NCBI GenBank assembly: GCA_037951165.1
Contig: JBBDHG010000032.1
Coordinates: forward strand, 10,729,501-10,793,500
Reading direction: 5' to 3'
Length of the DNA: 64,000 nucleotides
From: Lophius americanus
Taxonomy: Eukaryota > Chordata > Actinopteri > Lophiiformes > Lophiidae
Shown: piece after piece, positions 49,940-60,884 of the stretch
Position numbering within the stretch: position 1 is the stretch's first letter
How the letters are laid out: each line of letters begins with the position of its first letter
Notes under the pieces: generated by a model
What the model was told of the DNA's origin: nothing
Seen by the model: the letters and a program-made list of their open reading frames with translations, nothing else
The model's database searches: none
Position numbers and translations under genes: made by a program

Positions 49940-50115
49940 CTGAATTCTGCTTTTTGAAAGATTTATTACTTATTTTCACAACTTAGTCAAAATGTCAAAA
50001 AATGTCTGAAACTAACTTTGGTTCATCGAGTCACTCTCCGTGTACAAACATAATGTCCGATGTTTCTGCAGAGCCAGTCTTTTTTCTTTTATGTACAAGG
50101 TGTCAGGAGTCTATC
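49940..50115 (-). other. coq5: coq5 3' untranslated region
   Basis: This is a short minus-strand tail downstream of the stop. The end is placed about 20 bases past the poly(A) signal at 49967-49962. A more distal minus-strand AATAAA at 49825-49820 could lengthen it to about 49800. Confidence 0.6.
49962..49967 (-). terminator. coq5: coq5 poly(A) signal AATAAA
   Basis: The + strand reads TTTATT, i.e. AATAAA on the coq5 strand, about 150 bases after the stop. Confidence 0.6.
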
Positions 50116-50217
50116 TCACAACTTGAAGCCTGAGTGAAGAGCAACGATTCCACCGGTGAGGTTGTAGTACTGCACAGAGTAAAAACCTGCATCCTCGATC
50201 ATCTCTTTAAACTCCTC
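50116..50217 (-). CDS. coq5: coq5 exon 7 (C-terminus and stop)
   Basis: The exon has 33 codons plus TGA (50118-50116), with acceptor TTTTTGCAG. It encodes EEFKEMIEDAGFYSVQYYNL then TGGIVALHSGFKL. Confidence 0.96.
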   Translation of the reverse strand, partial: EEFKEMIEDAGFYSVQYYNLTGGIVALHSGFKL

Positions 50218-53200
50218 CTGCAAAAACAAAGTGAGCAGAGAAAAATCACTCCAGCACGTAGATTGGCTTATTGATATTGCTGTTTCAAGAAACATTAACT
50301 TTAGGAAGTGGAAAATAGTGCTGAAGCAGCAAATAACAACAAAGTTTATAAGGTGGATTCAGTTTCTACATAATTATTTGCTGACTCAACCAATTAAATA
50401 AATTAGTATAAATTCAAGAACTGCTGGATCGGAACATTTTGGGTGGTTTTCTCAAAATGAAATGGCCTCACTTGGGAGTGAATTGTGTCAAAACTGAGAA
50501 TAGAAATGATCAATTTACCTGGGGTGGGAACTTGCGAATACTCTCTACCAGATATTGATACGATTTCCAGTCTCCAGCGATCACCTCTCCCAATACTGGG
50601 ATCATTTGGAAACTGTACGCGTCATAAACCCTGAGAAATGGAACAGAAAAAAGTTCAGAGGGAACTAAAAAGCTGCTTTTCTCAGACCGTGAGCCTGTTT
50701 CCAAGCAAGGGCACTTATCCTGCTGAAACAGGTCACTGCATGTCAAAGTAACATCCACATGAATGATAGGACCTAAGGTTCCCCAGCAGGACATTGCCCA
50801 AAAAAATCACTGCCTCCCCCAGCTTGCCTCGTTCCCATAATGCATGCTGGTGCCATCTCTTCCACAGGTAATAGACACACACACACACACACACACCCAG
50901 CCATCCACATGATGTAAAGGAAAATTCATCAGACCCAGCGACCTTCTTCCATTCCTCCGTGATCCAGTTCTGATGCTAGATTGTAGGTGCTTTAGGCACA
51001 GGACAGAATGGACTCTCAAACCTGACTGCATCTATGCAGCAAGCTGGAACACACTGTTCCGACGCCTTTCTACAGCAATCAGCATTGATTTTTTCAACCA
51101 ATTTGTGCTACAGCAGCTCTTCTGTGGAATCGAACGCCTTCACCGCCTTGGGCACCATGACTGGCGCCACCTCACAAGTTGTCCTACAATAGATCACTTG
51201 ACAAGACCTTTAGTTTTGGAGATGCGCTGATCCACTCATGAGTATAGCCAAATATTGGCACAGATCATTAGACTTACTCAGATTCCAAAGAATCACCTTC
51301 AGGACCAAATGTTGAGTGGTTACCTAATCCAGCATATACCATCCACTGTAACAGGTACCATACTCGAACATCTATGTTCTTCTCTTCACCCCCGGGGTTA
51401 GAATATTATTGCTTATCACTGGTTGTTAAACTATCTGCAGCTTTAAGAGTTTGAAGAATCTGGAGACTGGCCCTTTAAACACTTAGATATACCTTGTTTA
51501 TTTCTGCAAATACCGAGTGCTGCTTTTCAGGGGCCAGGATTAAATAATTGATCTACATGTCAATAAAATACTGATTGGATTATCTCTAGTGGGAGCCTAA
51601 CATAGTAGATGGAGGTGCAAATGAACAACGCATCAAAAGGTAAGCAGGAGCTTAAGGAAGCCCAAAAGGAGCGATACACTTAAGTTGAGTTGAGATGATG
51701 GAATGGTGATGAATTAAGGCCCTTCAGCACTGAGACCTGTTGAAGCGCTGTTTCACTGAAGTGGAAAAAAAGGTCACTGGCAGGATGGAGGCCGGCTGGG
51801 ATTATTTGGAAATCCGTGGTCCATGTTGACAGAAGATTCTTGATGGAGTGTCACTTCTTTGTTGAGCTCTTACACAGTGATTCTGTGTCGCCACCATCAC
51901 TCTTCCAAAGTGGAATTATTTGCCACCCCAACGACTCTGCGGCTTCATCTAATTTCTACAGCAGGGGTAGTTAGGTTTCGGACATATGTTCCTCCTGTGA
52001 CTGCCTGAGGTGCTGTTCTTGCAGCACGCTGGTTTTTGTGTGTTTGAGGGCGCATGGAAGAATGGGGGTACTATTCCCTTGGCATAAGGGGGTTCATCAC
52101 CCCCGGCTGGGGGCTCCTGCTGGTCTGCGTGGTTAATCTCAATCATTGATTCATTGTCTGTAACTCCTTATGCTGTTCAGGGTGGTGGGGGTCCTAGAAC
52201 CTTTCCCTACTGAAATTTGGCAAGAGGCAGGGAACATCAGGTTATCACCTGGCAGTTTGTCCAGGAGAAAAACAATCATTCACACCTTTGGGCAATTTAG
52301 AGTCGCCAGTTCACCTACTTTACATTCATGTTTTTGAACTCTGGGAGGAAGCCACTGTACCAGAAGACAACCCACACAAAATCATGGAGAACATGCAAAC
52401 TCTCAGATAAAAAAGCTCAGGGCTGTAGTGTTTCAGGTTGATAAATACGCTCTTCTTTTTTATAATGGGTTGAATCTGCATATTGCTGCCGATGCATTTT
52501 ACGTCAAACTCATTATCCCATTTTGTCTCTTTACTTGACGGGGTGCCAAGCAGGGGCTGGAGTCCTCCACAGACTATCCTCCATAACACAAGGTTGGCAG
52601 GTTCTCTGCAGGTTTCAACAAGTTCAATGTAGAATATATAAGCCTATTAGAAACTAAATCTATGACCCATTTCACGTCCATCAGTGAAATAAATCAGGAA
52701 GTAGCATCAACACCTGCTAAAGCATCTCATTATCTCTCGTTTAAGATCAACACTTCACGTACTTTAAACTTTCAGTTGATTGAAATTCACATGATTTTTA
52801 GAGTCCTGAGTTTACTTGCTATAGCTCAATGCAGGCAGGTCACATGTAGCAGAACATTTGTTCAACTGCACTGAAGTCACAAAACCAGTGGAGGGCAGTG
52901 TTCATCCAAACCACTGCAACATAAAGGATGTTAAAAGTCTCTTCTAAGTGCAAAATATAGAGAGCCTCAAAAGCCCTCCAGATATCAAACATACGGATGT
53001 ATACAGCTGGAAGCATAATTGTTCAATTCCTACTGTCTTCCCACTGATACTTTATGTCTCAGAATTATTCACCCCCTGATGACAAGCTTGTCCAAAACTT
53101 TGTAGAACCTCTTTTTGCTCGTCAGTATCTGCTTCCTACGTCCTTTTCTAGGCCTACCGCTGATCCATAGTAACCATCCAAAAGCATCCCAAAATGTCTG

Positions 53201-56200
53201 TGGATCGTTTAAATGTATCATACTGGAGATCAATTTTCTTTTTTCCTTCTTGCTATTGGGTCAGCAGTGGTGAACATTTCTGTAGTACATTTAGGCCGTG
53301 GTGGAAAAAAACATCAGGACTTTTCTGCTAAAGAAGGTTTTACAGCAACATCCGATTATCTGATTAGTGAATGTGTCTTCTAAGAATGACTAGATCCAAG
53401 GGGTTGAATAATGAAGATGACATCAGTCATTAATAGCAGAATTTTCATTATTATTTAATCTGGTTATTACACAGAAGGAGGAATATTCTCATTTCAAATG
53501 TCAACTTTCAGGAACATCCAATAAACATCATTTAGAAGGTAACCCTGAAATATTATCTGAACCTTATCCAAAAAGCCATTAAACCGCTGCTTCTGTAAAA
53601 TAATATCCTGCTGTGCATTAGTTGTTTTCCTCTGTTTCCTATACGAGCTAGAAAGAAACAGTTTGCATAGTTTAACCTTGAGCACAACCACAAAGTCCAA
53701 AAACAAGCTGCAGCTGTTAGATTTTGTAGTTGGATTTTAAGCAGCTCCAATAAATCTGCAGAGGAATGTGACTCACATTTACGATTCACATTCACATTAA
53801 TCCCACTCACCTTGCCAACACAGGATTTGTCACTTTGCTGAATTCTAAGCACATGAACCTGCCACCAGGCTTCAGCACCCGCAGAGCCTCCTGCAGCACC
53901 TGAAACAAGGAAAAAAAAACATCAGAATGACGTGATTATTATAATGTCAGAAAATAATTATTCTAAATATTAATTAAAGCAATAAGGTAGAAGTATTTAT
54001 AGAGTAATAACTGCTCCCTTACATTCAATGGTAGCATTTTAACTAAAGTCTGACACTTTATGCAGCACAAAGTGACATTGCACTTTAATATGTGATCAAA
54101 ATAATATCAGTTGCAGATCTAAATAAATTCAGCGATTCAACCATAACCTGCTGTCTGTGAGTCATCACACAAAATGTTTAGCAAATAAAATATAGGGCAC
54201 AGATTTATTACTCTTCATGTTGTCCTTCAAAAACTATTTCCTCAAATAGATCAGAGAATAAAAGAAAACATAATTGGCACAGAACACATCCCTCTGCCAA
54301 GACTCAGCAGTACTCTTTAATTCTATCAAGCCTAATCCAAAATCAAACTCACGGCCCTGAAACCATAATTAAAGGTTACTGGATTTGCAGACACGAAGCT
54401 AACAAAACAATGCAGATGTAATCGTAATGACCGCTGCGAGGAATAATAGGTCAATAAATACCAAAACAAAAGTGAAATTAAGGGCAGTATTTATTCATGT
54501 TATGAAAAAAAGAGAGAGAAGATATAAGCATTTCAGTGCCAAATGTTTTATAACACATCTGGATTTGTACCTAATGCACCATATTCTTTTAGATGTTCTT
54601 CTAAAACTGCCATTTCCAAATACACATAGAGCATACATGGGGGTGAAATACTGTTTGCCACATATCAGCAATATATGTGGCAAATTGCATTTAAAAACAG
54701 GCATGCACTAAAAACAAAAGACATTTAAAAATATAAAAGAGTGCAACATTTGATAAATGCTGATGTGCTTGTGCGAGTATGCATGTTTAAGGTGCTGGTG
54801 CATTGCATGTGATGATGATGATGATGGAGAAGATGGGGGTGACAGCATGCAGAGGGGGTTTGGGTTCTAATGGATTGGGGAAAGGAAGCGTTGTACGGCC
54901 TAAGGATACAAGCGGCTGAAATTAGCTGCTTTATAGCGTAACTGGGCTCAACCTCAGAGATAAGGTACGGAGCTCAGACGCATGGAGAAGTCTCGGAGTA
55001 GAGCCGCTGCTCCTTTGCGTTGAAAGGAGCCAGTTGAGGTGGTTTGGTCATGTGATTAGGATGCCTCCTGGACGTCCCCCTCCTGGAGGTTTTTCAGGCA
55101 CGTATAACTAGGAGGAGACCCAGTGGTGGACCCAGAACTCACACGAGGGACTCTATATCTCATCTAGCCTGGGAACACCTCCGGATCCCCAAAAATGAGC
55201 TGGAAGGTGTTGCTGGGGAGAGGGATGGTTGGAAATCCCTTCTTGACTAGCTGCCACCACGATCCGACCCCGAATAAGCGAAAGAAAATGGATGGATGGA
55301 TCCGGATTGGTACTTGGATGCAAGCTAATATGCCTGTTTTTGTATGATCAAGATACATGCTTATATGCCTGAGAAATTATAGAGAATGTTAAGAAATTCC
55401 TTACATAAAAATGCTAAAAGTAAAAAGAACCCTGTATCTGTACTAAAATTTTATTTAATCCTCCTACCAAGTGTCATGGAAATACTTAAAAGATATTTCT
55501 CTGCAACAAAAATAAATGGTAACAGCAAAAAAATAACTTCCTTGGCAGAGGAAAGAATTAAATTGAACAATAGGTGTCGCTAATGAAAAAATACCTGATA
55601 GCTGTGTTCCACAACAGGTTGAAATCTGGAAATGCAGAGCTCTAGTGCAACTAGGGAACATCTGTACAAGGACTGCCGCCATGGCCAAGTCACTCACCTG
55701 ATCTATGTGGGTGACGTTTCGAATCCCAAAGGCAATGGTATAAATATCAAACTGGTCATCATCAAAGGGAAGCTCCTCCGCATCCCCCACCACCCACGAC
55801 AGACCTGACACAGGAATACACAAGTACAGCCTGAAGGTCAGAGACTGGAGACAAAGAAAGACCAACTGTCCAGAGGTGTCTTCATCAACTAGAATTTTTT
55901 CTCACATTCTAAGCACAGTCACTTCTTCACAGGTTTGACAAATATCTAATTCAACTTCTTTGTCCTGCAACAACTCTTATGTCGGGTACTGTTGAACAGA
56001 AATTTCACACAAATAATTCAAATGTCCTGTCTTTGCTCATTGAACTGTTGTGTGTTGAAGTCTGGAGTGTGGATGTTTGGAACAGAATTTTTAATCAGGC
56101 ATTATATATCCAAAACGTAATAGTAATAGGAGGCAGCTGTAGAGAATTCAGTGTATTACCACACACACATCACACTCTTCCATATGAAGAGCCTCGTTCT

Positions 56201-59200
56201 ACGTGTGGTAGAACTGTTTACTTGGAACAGATGGTACCTGATATCTAGGATGAGCTTCAACTCATTAATATTCTATCTGCTCGGTGTTATCGCGGTACTG
56301 ACTGTGTTGCAGTAGGCAGTTCTGTTGTCACACAGAAGGAATGTTCTGGGTTCAAATCCACCTACGGCCTTAAAGTGCTTATGTGTGAAGTTTGCATGTT
56401 CTCCTTGTGTTTGCCTGGGTTCTCTCCGGGTTCTCCGGGTTCCTCCCACAGTCCAGATACATGGAATATAGATGAATTGGTAACTCTAAATTGTCTGTTG
56501 GTAAAGTATGCAAATGGTTTTCTGTTTTTATTGGGCTGCCCTGAAATGAACCGGCATCTGGTCCAGCTTGTATCCTGCCTCGAATCCACCACCCTGATGG
56601 TCCTGAAAAGGATAAGTGGTAACAGAAATCGGGTGAATAGATGATTGTCACTCTTATCAGTGTGTTTGTATACATATATTTATTTATTTATCTGCGTGCT
56701 TGTGTGTGTGGTCACATCAAGACTTTTCTGTATATTAAAATTGGTTGTTTATCTATAATTACTGCAAGTTTTGACAATTCTTGGAAGAGCTGAAACAATG
56801 CCATATCCAATTTATTCAAAATAACCACTGACTTGTTTATCTTAACGTCCCCTATGAAAAGACAAAATATGACATCATGCTCCCCCTTGCCCCATTTCTG
56901 AAGGAGAGTGTCCTCACACATCTGGACAAGCACACAATGAGCCCAGACATCAATCTCAACCTGTGAGGTTGGTTGAGCGTGTTCTTGTGACGCATAAAAA
57001 ATTAAAAATGTGTGCCAGTCATAAGAGGAGAGGATTACTGCTACAATCAATACTAGCTGATTGCCCTGCATACTCCAGATTCATGTCTTTTCTTCGAGTA
57101 GTTTTTCTATAAAAGGTGGTTTTTCAGTTGTCAGACAAACCTTTAAAACAGAATGTGATATTTTACCTCAACAAAAACTTTTCACAAGCAATCAATACCG
57201 GTTTCCAGCAATGGACAGTCTTTAGAACTCTGTTGATATAGACGCATTAAGGCAATCCTCCCAAAAGGTTGATAGTTTTGTTTACAGCTATAACAGTGAT
57301 CTGAAAACTTAATAAAATGTGGTCACATAGCTGTGCATGCAAGGATCTTATGAATACAGGAGGCTGGATAGACTTTTATTCTTGTCATCCCCTGTGTGAA
57401 ACAAAAGAGCTGGGTTCACACATTGTGTTAATCTGCGCTCATGAAGCAAAACAAAATAAACATACCAGCACTGACGCCCATGTTGTCGGCTTTCTCCTTT
57501 CCCACTTTCAGCATTTCCTTGTTTATATCACAGACCACTGCCCTGGATTCCCGTGGCCCGTCCTCATCCTCTGTGGTATAGTTGTTGGAAATGTCCTGCC
57601 ATGACGGTGTCTGCATGGACCGCGCTGCTCCCCGCTTCTGTCGCTGTTTCTGAGAATGAATATACTCGAGAAAACGGAATGCGATGTCACCTGCAGGAGG
57701 GGGAATCATCAAAAACAGAGCAGAAGAGTTAGACCAGTGAGACTTTAGTTTGTTTTCCAGAGACCAACGGCTTTACCTGTTCCACCCGCCACATCAAGGA
57801 GTCGCACCCCGGGCTGTGGGTTCATGCTGTGCAGCAGCATGTCCTTCCACAGTCGATGAATCCCCAAACTCATGGCATCGTTCATGACATCATACTTTTC
57901 TGCCACATTCTCAAACACCTTATAAACTGGAAAAGCAACAAGAAAAAGAAGACATTCATCTCACTGGAATCTGTTTGCAACGTGGAAAAAAAATGCACTT
58001 TATATGAGCAGATTTAGATATTATATTGCACATATTTTCTCATTTGCACCGATAACTGCTTTTCCTCTGCAGGGTCACAGTGGGGCTGTACCATATCCAA
58101 GCTAGCCTTTGATGAGAAGCAGGGTACAAACTGGAGGAGCTATACAACAATATTTCTTCGGTAATTTTTAAAGCCATACTTGACCAACAGGGTACCGGTA
58201 GTAACTCTGGAAAGAAACAGATGATCCGCTGTGACAGCCCCGAAAGGGAACAGCCAAAAGACATATTTGAATGATTTTTAAAAAACTGCTGGTGAAATTT
58301 ATTTAATTTTTCCTTATTGCATTATTTTAATCACAACCCAATGCCTTGTTGACAACATTGTGGAATAGCGCAATATATTGAATTGTAAACACTGTTGTGA
58401 TATCACGAGGAACTGAATCCTACACTATAGATATTATAGCATGATATTCGGTACGAAACCCCTTGTACCAAAACGGTCTTTTGTTTCGTCTTTATCTCTG
58501 GGCTTTAATGGCAGCTGACATCTTTTAAGCTGTATTAGTGTCTTACTCTGGCTTTAGTCAGCAGTTGGTGGTCATGGGCTTATTATTTCTCGTAAAGGAT
58601 TAAAGTCATGTATAGTATCACTGTCTTTAAAACAATACTTTTCTAAACCGCACTTAGTCCCCCAAGTATAGCAAATTTCCAACCTCTCCATCCTCTCAAT
58701 TTGGTAAACAGTGTTGAACAATCTAGTTAGATTCTCCACTGCCCTCTTTTCCAGACTCCTCCACCGGTATGTCATCAGGACCAAACGCCTTTCCATTCTT
58801 CATCCTCTTCAAAGCTACTCTCAATTCATCCTTACTAGTCCTTTGAACTTCCCAATTTAGATTCCCAGATTCCCTACCCTTCTCTCTCTCTCATTTTCTT
58901 TAGTCATTAGTTTTTCAAAGTATTCCTTTCACTTTGGCCTCCCACTCTCCTCATTTGGCAGATATTTCAATCCCTATCCTTAATCACCCTAACCTGCCGC
59001 ACATCCTTCCTATCTCAATCCCTCTGCCTCTCCAATCGGCCAATCCTCTGTGTCCAAACTCTCATCAATGGCCTCTTGTTTAGCCTTTGCCCCTTCCCTC
59101 TACAGTGTAGAGGTGAAGAGTCTACACCCTGTCTCTTTGTAGTCCTGTTTACCGTCTTCATCTCTCTCTCTCTTGATATCCAACTTCTTTGCTTACTTTT

Positions 59201-60792
59201 TTCCTGCTTATACTCTTCTGAACCTTCTTATTCCATCACCAAGTCTTCTTATCTTCTTTCAGCTGTCCAGATGACACACCGAGCACCTTTATCACATTTT
59301 TGGTAGTTTATAGGTCATCCAGCAGTTCTTCACTAACACCCAGTCTCAAGTCCACCCTGAAGTTAACGCAACAGCCTTCCGTCCTCAGCCTCCACCCTTT
59401 GGTCCTCTGCTCTACCTTTGGTCATTTCTTCTTTTATACCACCGGAGTTATCCTATATGTTACAATTCTATGCTGTCTGGCCTCTTTCTTCCCTGTGACC
59501 ACCTACCCTCTCTCGCATCTTTTGCATAAGATGTAGTGTAGTCCACTTATGTGCTCCTACCTCCACTCTTAAATGTTATCCTACCTCTTCTTGAAATATG
59601 ATTTTTTGCTAAATCTACTGCCACCTGTCCAACCACCACTCTCTCACTCCCCCTCAATTCAACTCACCCCAAAAATTCTATCTCTCCTCTAACTACCGAC
59701 CGACTTGTGAGGCATAAGCGCTGACAACGCTCATCACCCCCCCCAATTTCTGTCTTCAGACTGCTCACTCTGTCACCTCCAGAACACTTTTCACATACTA
59801 CTCCTTTAGGATATCCCCCACACCATAAAACCTTATCTTGTCATTGTGCAAACATTTAAAGTTCTTACCGTCACCCCCACACTCCTGCCTTTACTAATAT
59901 ATTGCAGTTTCTGGCCATGTTTCGCCCCTCTCAATCTTTTTTTTAAAACCTTGAGTAAAATATTTAATTTCCACTTTAAAAACACTCCACTACAAGTAAA
60001 GACCTGCATTCAACCCAACTCACCGCTAAATTGTTACTATAATCATATAATATATTTAGATTTATATTAGTGATATTACATTAATGTGTAAACCTCTCTT
60101 ATTAATTAATTTATTAATTAATTTTAAAGTTGAGGTAATCTTACTTCTTTGTCTGCTATTAAGCTCACTTAATATTTACTTAATTAGCTTCACTGTCCTG
60201 GAGAGACACATAAAAGCACTTTCATGCAATCAGCCTGTTTTCCGCTTAATTTCCCACGTAATCTAATGCTGTTTTTAATTTATTTAATTTAATTAGCTTG
60301 AGTCGTTGGGAACATTCAAAAGCAAGGTTTCACTGGACAGGAAGGGTATAAAGAACTTAACTGAAAAGTAACACGTTTCTGGAGCTGTGAGAAAAGTATG
60401 TGTGTACTTATTTACTACCGACCGCTGAACAGAAGAGACGCTTTGTGCATTTATTGAACGGCGTCATATTCCTTGGATCTTAGATAATTTCAAAACATGT
60501 CTCTCAAGTGGTGTTCATGCATTTTATCTTTTGTCTGTTCACATAGGAGAAAATACCGCAGCTGAGGGGGGTGGGTTCCGTTTCACTCACCTCTCTTCGA
60601 CTTTTCCGTCTCTGACACCGTTTCGAAACCAAAGTGTGTGCTTCTGTCCTTGGCTTCATGGTTGAAACAGCGACCCGACCCCGGTCCCCAACAGCAGCTC
60701 GCTAAACCCGGACCCCCAGACGCTGAAGCCTGAACAATTGTGTTAGAGAGACGGGCTACCCTTCGAAACAGCACTCTGATGGAAGCGGCCAT
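50116..60792 (-). CDS. coq5: coq5 gene, complete: 2-methoxy-6-polyprenyl-1,4-benzoquinol methylase, mitochondrial
   Basis: COQ5 is the SAM-dependent C-methyltransferase of coenzyme Q synthesis. It acts on the matrix face of the inner mitochondrial membrane in the COQ (CoQ-synthome) complex. Seven exons on the minus strand (60792-60591, 57926-57777, 57690-57466, 55804-55698, 53899-53811, 50630-50519, 50217-50116) join to 328 codons plus stop; human COQ5 is 327. Residues 1-45 are Arg-rich without acids at the start, as in a mitochondrial presequence. UbiE signature 1 is YDVMNDAMSLGIHRLW (79-94), SAM motif I LLDVAGGTGD is at 110-119, post-I CDINKE begins near 171, motif II GDAEELPFDD is at 199-208, and RVLKPGG (235-241) belongs to signature 2. 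The C-terminus GGIVALHSGFKL is typical. A charged insert (about 129-167) between motif I and post-I matches vertebrate homologues. All junctions are GT-AG in phase. Confidence 0.97.
50218..50518 (-). other. coq5: coq5 intron 6
   Basis: This is a 301 bp AT-rich intron; nothing was recognised inside it. Confidence 0.9.
50519..50630 (-). CDS. coq5: coq5 exon 6
   Basis: The exon is 112 bases (acceptor TTTCTCAG, donor CCAG|GTAAAT). It encodes VYDAYSFQMIPVLGEVIAGD and on to YLVESIRKFPPQ. Confidence 0.96.
50730..51362 (-). mobile_element. Tc1-like transposase relic in coq5 intron 5
   Basis: This is the longest copy of the family. From right to left it reads the HTH region, then the DDE part (TGCATGCTGGTGCCATCTCT, CCATCCACATGATGTAAAGG, TTCTGATGC). 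Indels and a CA microsatellite (50875-50896) break the frame and both termini are missing. It is in the sense orientation of coq5. Confidence 0.7.
52145..52425 (-). repeat. composite tRNA-type repeat, reverse copy
   Basis: On + it reads the tail end first (TAACTCCTTATGCTGTTCAG), then TTTGGGCAATTTAGAGTCGC, and ends with ATGGAGAACATGCAAACTCT. It is the same family as 56296-56642, in opposite orientation. Confidence 0.65.
53811..53899 (-). CDS. coq5: coq5 exon 5 (UbiE signature 2)
   Basis: The exon is 89 bases (acceptor TTGTTTCAG, donor CAAG|GTGAGT). It encodes VLQEALRVLKPGGRFMCLEF. The last Arg codon is split with exon 6. Confidence 0.96.
54811..54826. repeat. (GAT)n microsatellite
   Basis: Five GAT units. 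Confidence 0.8.
54898..55302 (+). mobile_element. Rex3/RTE-like LINE 3' end
   Basis: This is a 5'-truncated fragment with the end of the reverse-transcriptase ORF (residues LRWFGHVIRMPPGRPPPGG readable near 55030-55090). It is followed by CTGGGAACACCTCCGGATCC, CGATCCGACCCCGAATAAGC and a terminal ATGGATGGATGGAT tail, as in fish Rex3-type elements. It is antisense to coq5. Confidence 0.7.
55698..55804 (-). CDS. coq5: coq5 exon 4 (motif II)
   Basis: The exon is 107 bases (acceptor TGTGTCAG, donor CAG|GTGAGT). It encodes LSWVVGDAEELPFDDDQFDI and on to GIRNVTHIDQ, the most conserved block of the family. Confidence 0.96.
55805..57465 (-). other. coq5: coq5 intron 3
   Basis: This 1.7 kb intron carries a composite tRNA-type repeat at 56296-56642 on the + strand. 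The remaining sequence is AT-rich and unassigned. Confidence 0.9.
56296..56642 (+). repeat. composite tRNA-type repeat, forward copy
   Basis: It has a B-box-like GGTTCAAATCC (56349-56359), then GTTTGCATGTTCTCCTTGTG, CTCCGGGTTCCTCCCACAG, TAACTCTAAATTGTC and the tail CTGAAAAGGATAAGTGG. This is a very common fish interspersed repeat. Confidence 0.7.
57466..57690 (-). CDS. coq5: coq5 exon 3 (vertebrate insert and post-I)
   Basis: The exon is 225 bases and is separated from exon 2 by an intron of only 86 bp. It encodes GDIAFRFLEY, then a lysine/arginine- and acid-rich insert, then AVVCDINKEMLKVGKEKA. The donor is GCTG|GTATGT. Confidence 0.95.
57777..57926 (-). CDS. coq5: coq5 exon 2 (UbiE signature 1, motif I)
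   Basis: The exon is 150 bases (acceptor TTTTCCAG, donor ACAG|GTAAAG). It encodes VYKVFENVAEKYDVMNDAM and on to LLDVAGGT, the glycine-rich SAM-binding loop. Confidence 0.96.
57927..60590 (-). other. coq5: coq5 intron 1
   Basis: This 2.7 kb intron is mostly a decayed LINE (58570-59870), followed by very AT-rich DNA (59930-60300) with a TTAATTAA-type palindromic run near 60100. Confidence 0.9.
58570..59870 (-). mobile_element. decayed LINE: endonuclease plus start of reverse transcriptase
   Basis: Read on the minus strand, endonuclease-domain remnants (about 59870-59330) precede a linker with KEYFEKLMTKENE (near 58935-58895). The reverse-transcriptase entry motif follows: VALKRMKNGKAFGPDDIPVE at 58818-58759, then ENLTRLFNTVY. 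Frameshifts and stops (for example TGA for the usual Trp before KEYFEKL) make it dead. The clade cannot be settled by eye. Confidence 0.7.
60591..60792 (-). CDS. coq5: coq5 exon 1 (start and presequence)
   Basis: ATG lies at 60792-60790 in the context CAACATGGC. The exon has 67 codons plus one base, with donor GAG|GTGAGT. It encodes MAASIRVLFRRVARLSNTIV and ends with THFGFETVSETEKSKR, where similarity to COQ5 of other vertebrates begins. There is no in-frame alternative ATG upstream within the visible leader. Confidence 0.95.
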
Positions 60793-60860
60793 GTTGTTTG
60801 GCTATGAAATAATGCGACGCGATGACATCATTAATAAAGCGACGATGACATATTTGCCTT
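60793..60860 (-). promoter_or_regulatory. coq5: coq5 leader and probable core promoter
   Basis: This segment is directly upstream of the coq5 ATG. It holds two near-repeats of GCGACG(C)GATGACAT (60814-60828 and 60839-60851 on +), each containing an ATF/CREB-like TGACAT core. There is no TATA box at a fixed distance. Promoter function is inferred from position only. Confidence 0.4.
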
Positions 60861-60878
60861 TTTTGTTTGGTGTTATTC

Positions 60879-60884
60879 TTTATT
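60879..60884 (-). terminator. candidate distal poly(A) signal AATAAA
   Basis: TTTATT on + is AATAAA on the minus strand. Cleavage 15-25 bases later would fall about 65 bases upstream of the coq5 start codon. No associated coding exon is visible nearby. Confidence 0.3.

Larger units (their letters stand above)
50631..53810 (-). other. coq5: coq5 intron 5
   Basis: This 3.2 kb intron contains a Tc1-like transposase relic (50730-51362) and a composite tRNA-type repeat (52145-52425). The remainder (for example 51363-52144 and 52426-53810) is unassigned; no gene was seen. Confidence 0.9.
53900..55697 (-). other. coq5: coq5 intron 4
   Basis: This 1.8 kb intron is AT-rich and contains a GATGAT microsatellite (54811-54826) and a Rex3/RTE-like LINE 3' end (54898-55302). 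Confidence 0.9.
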
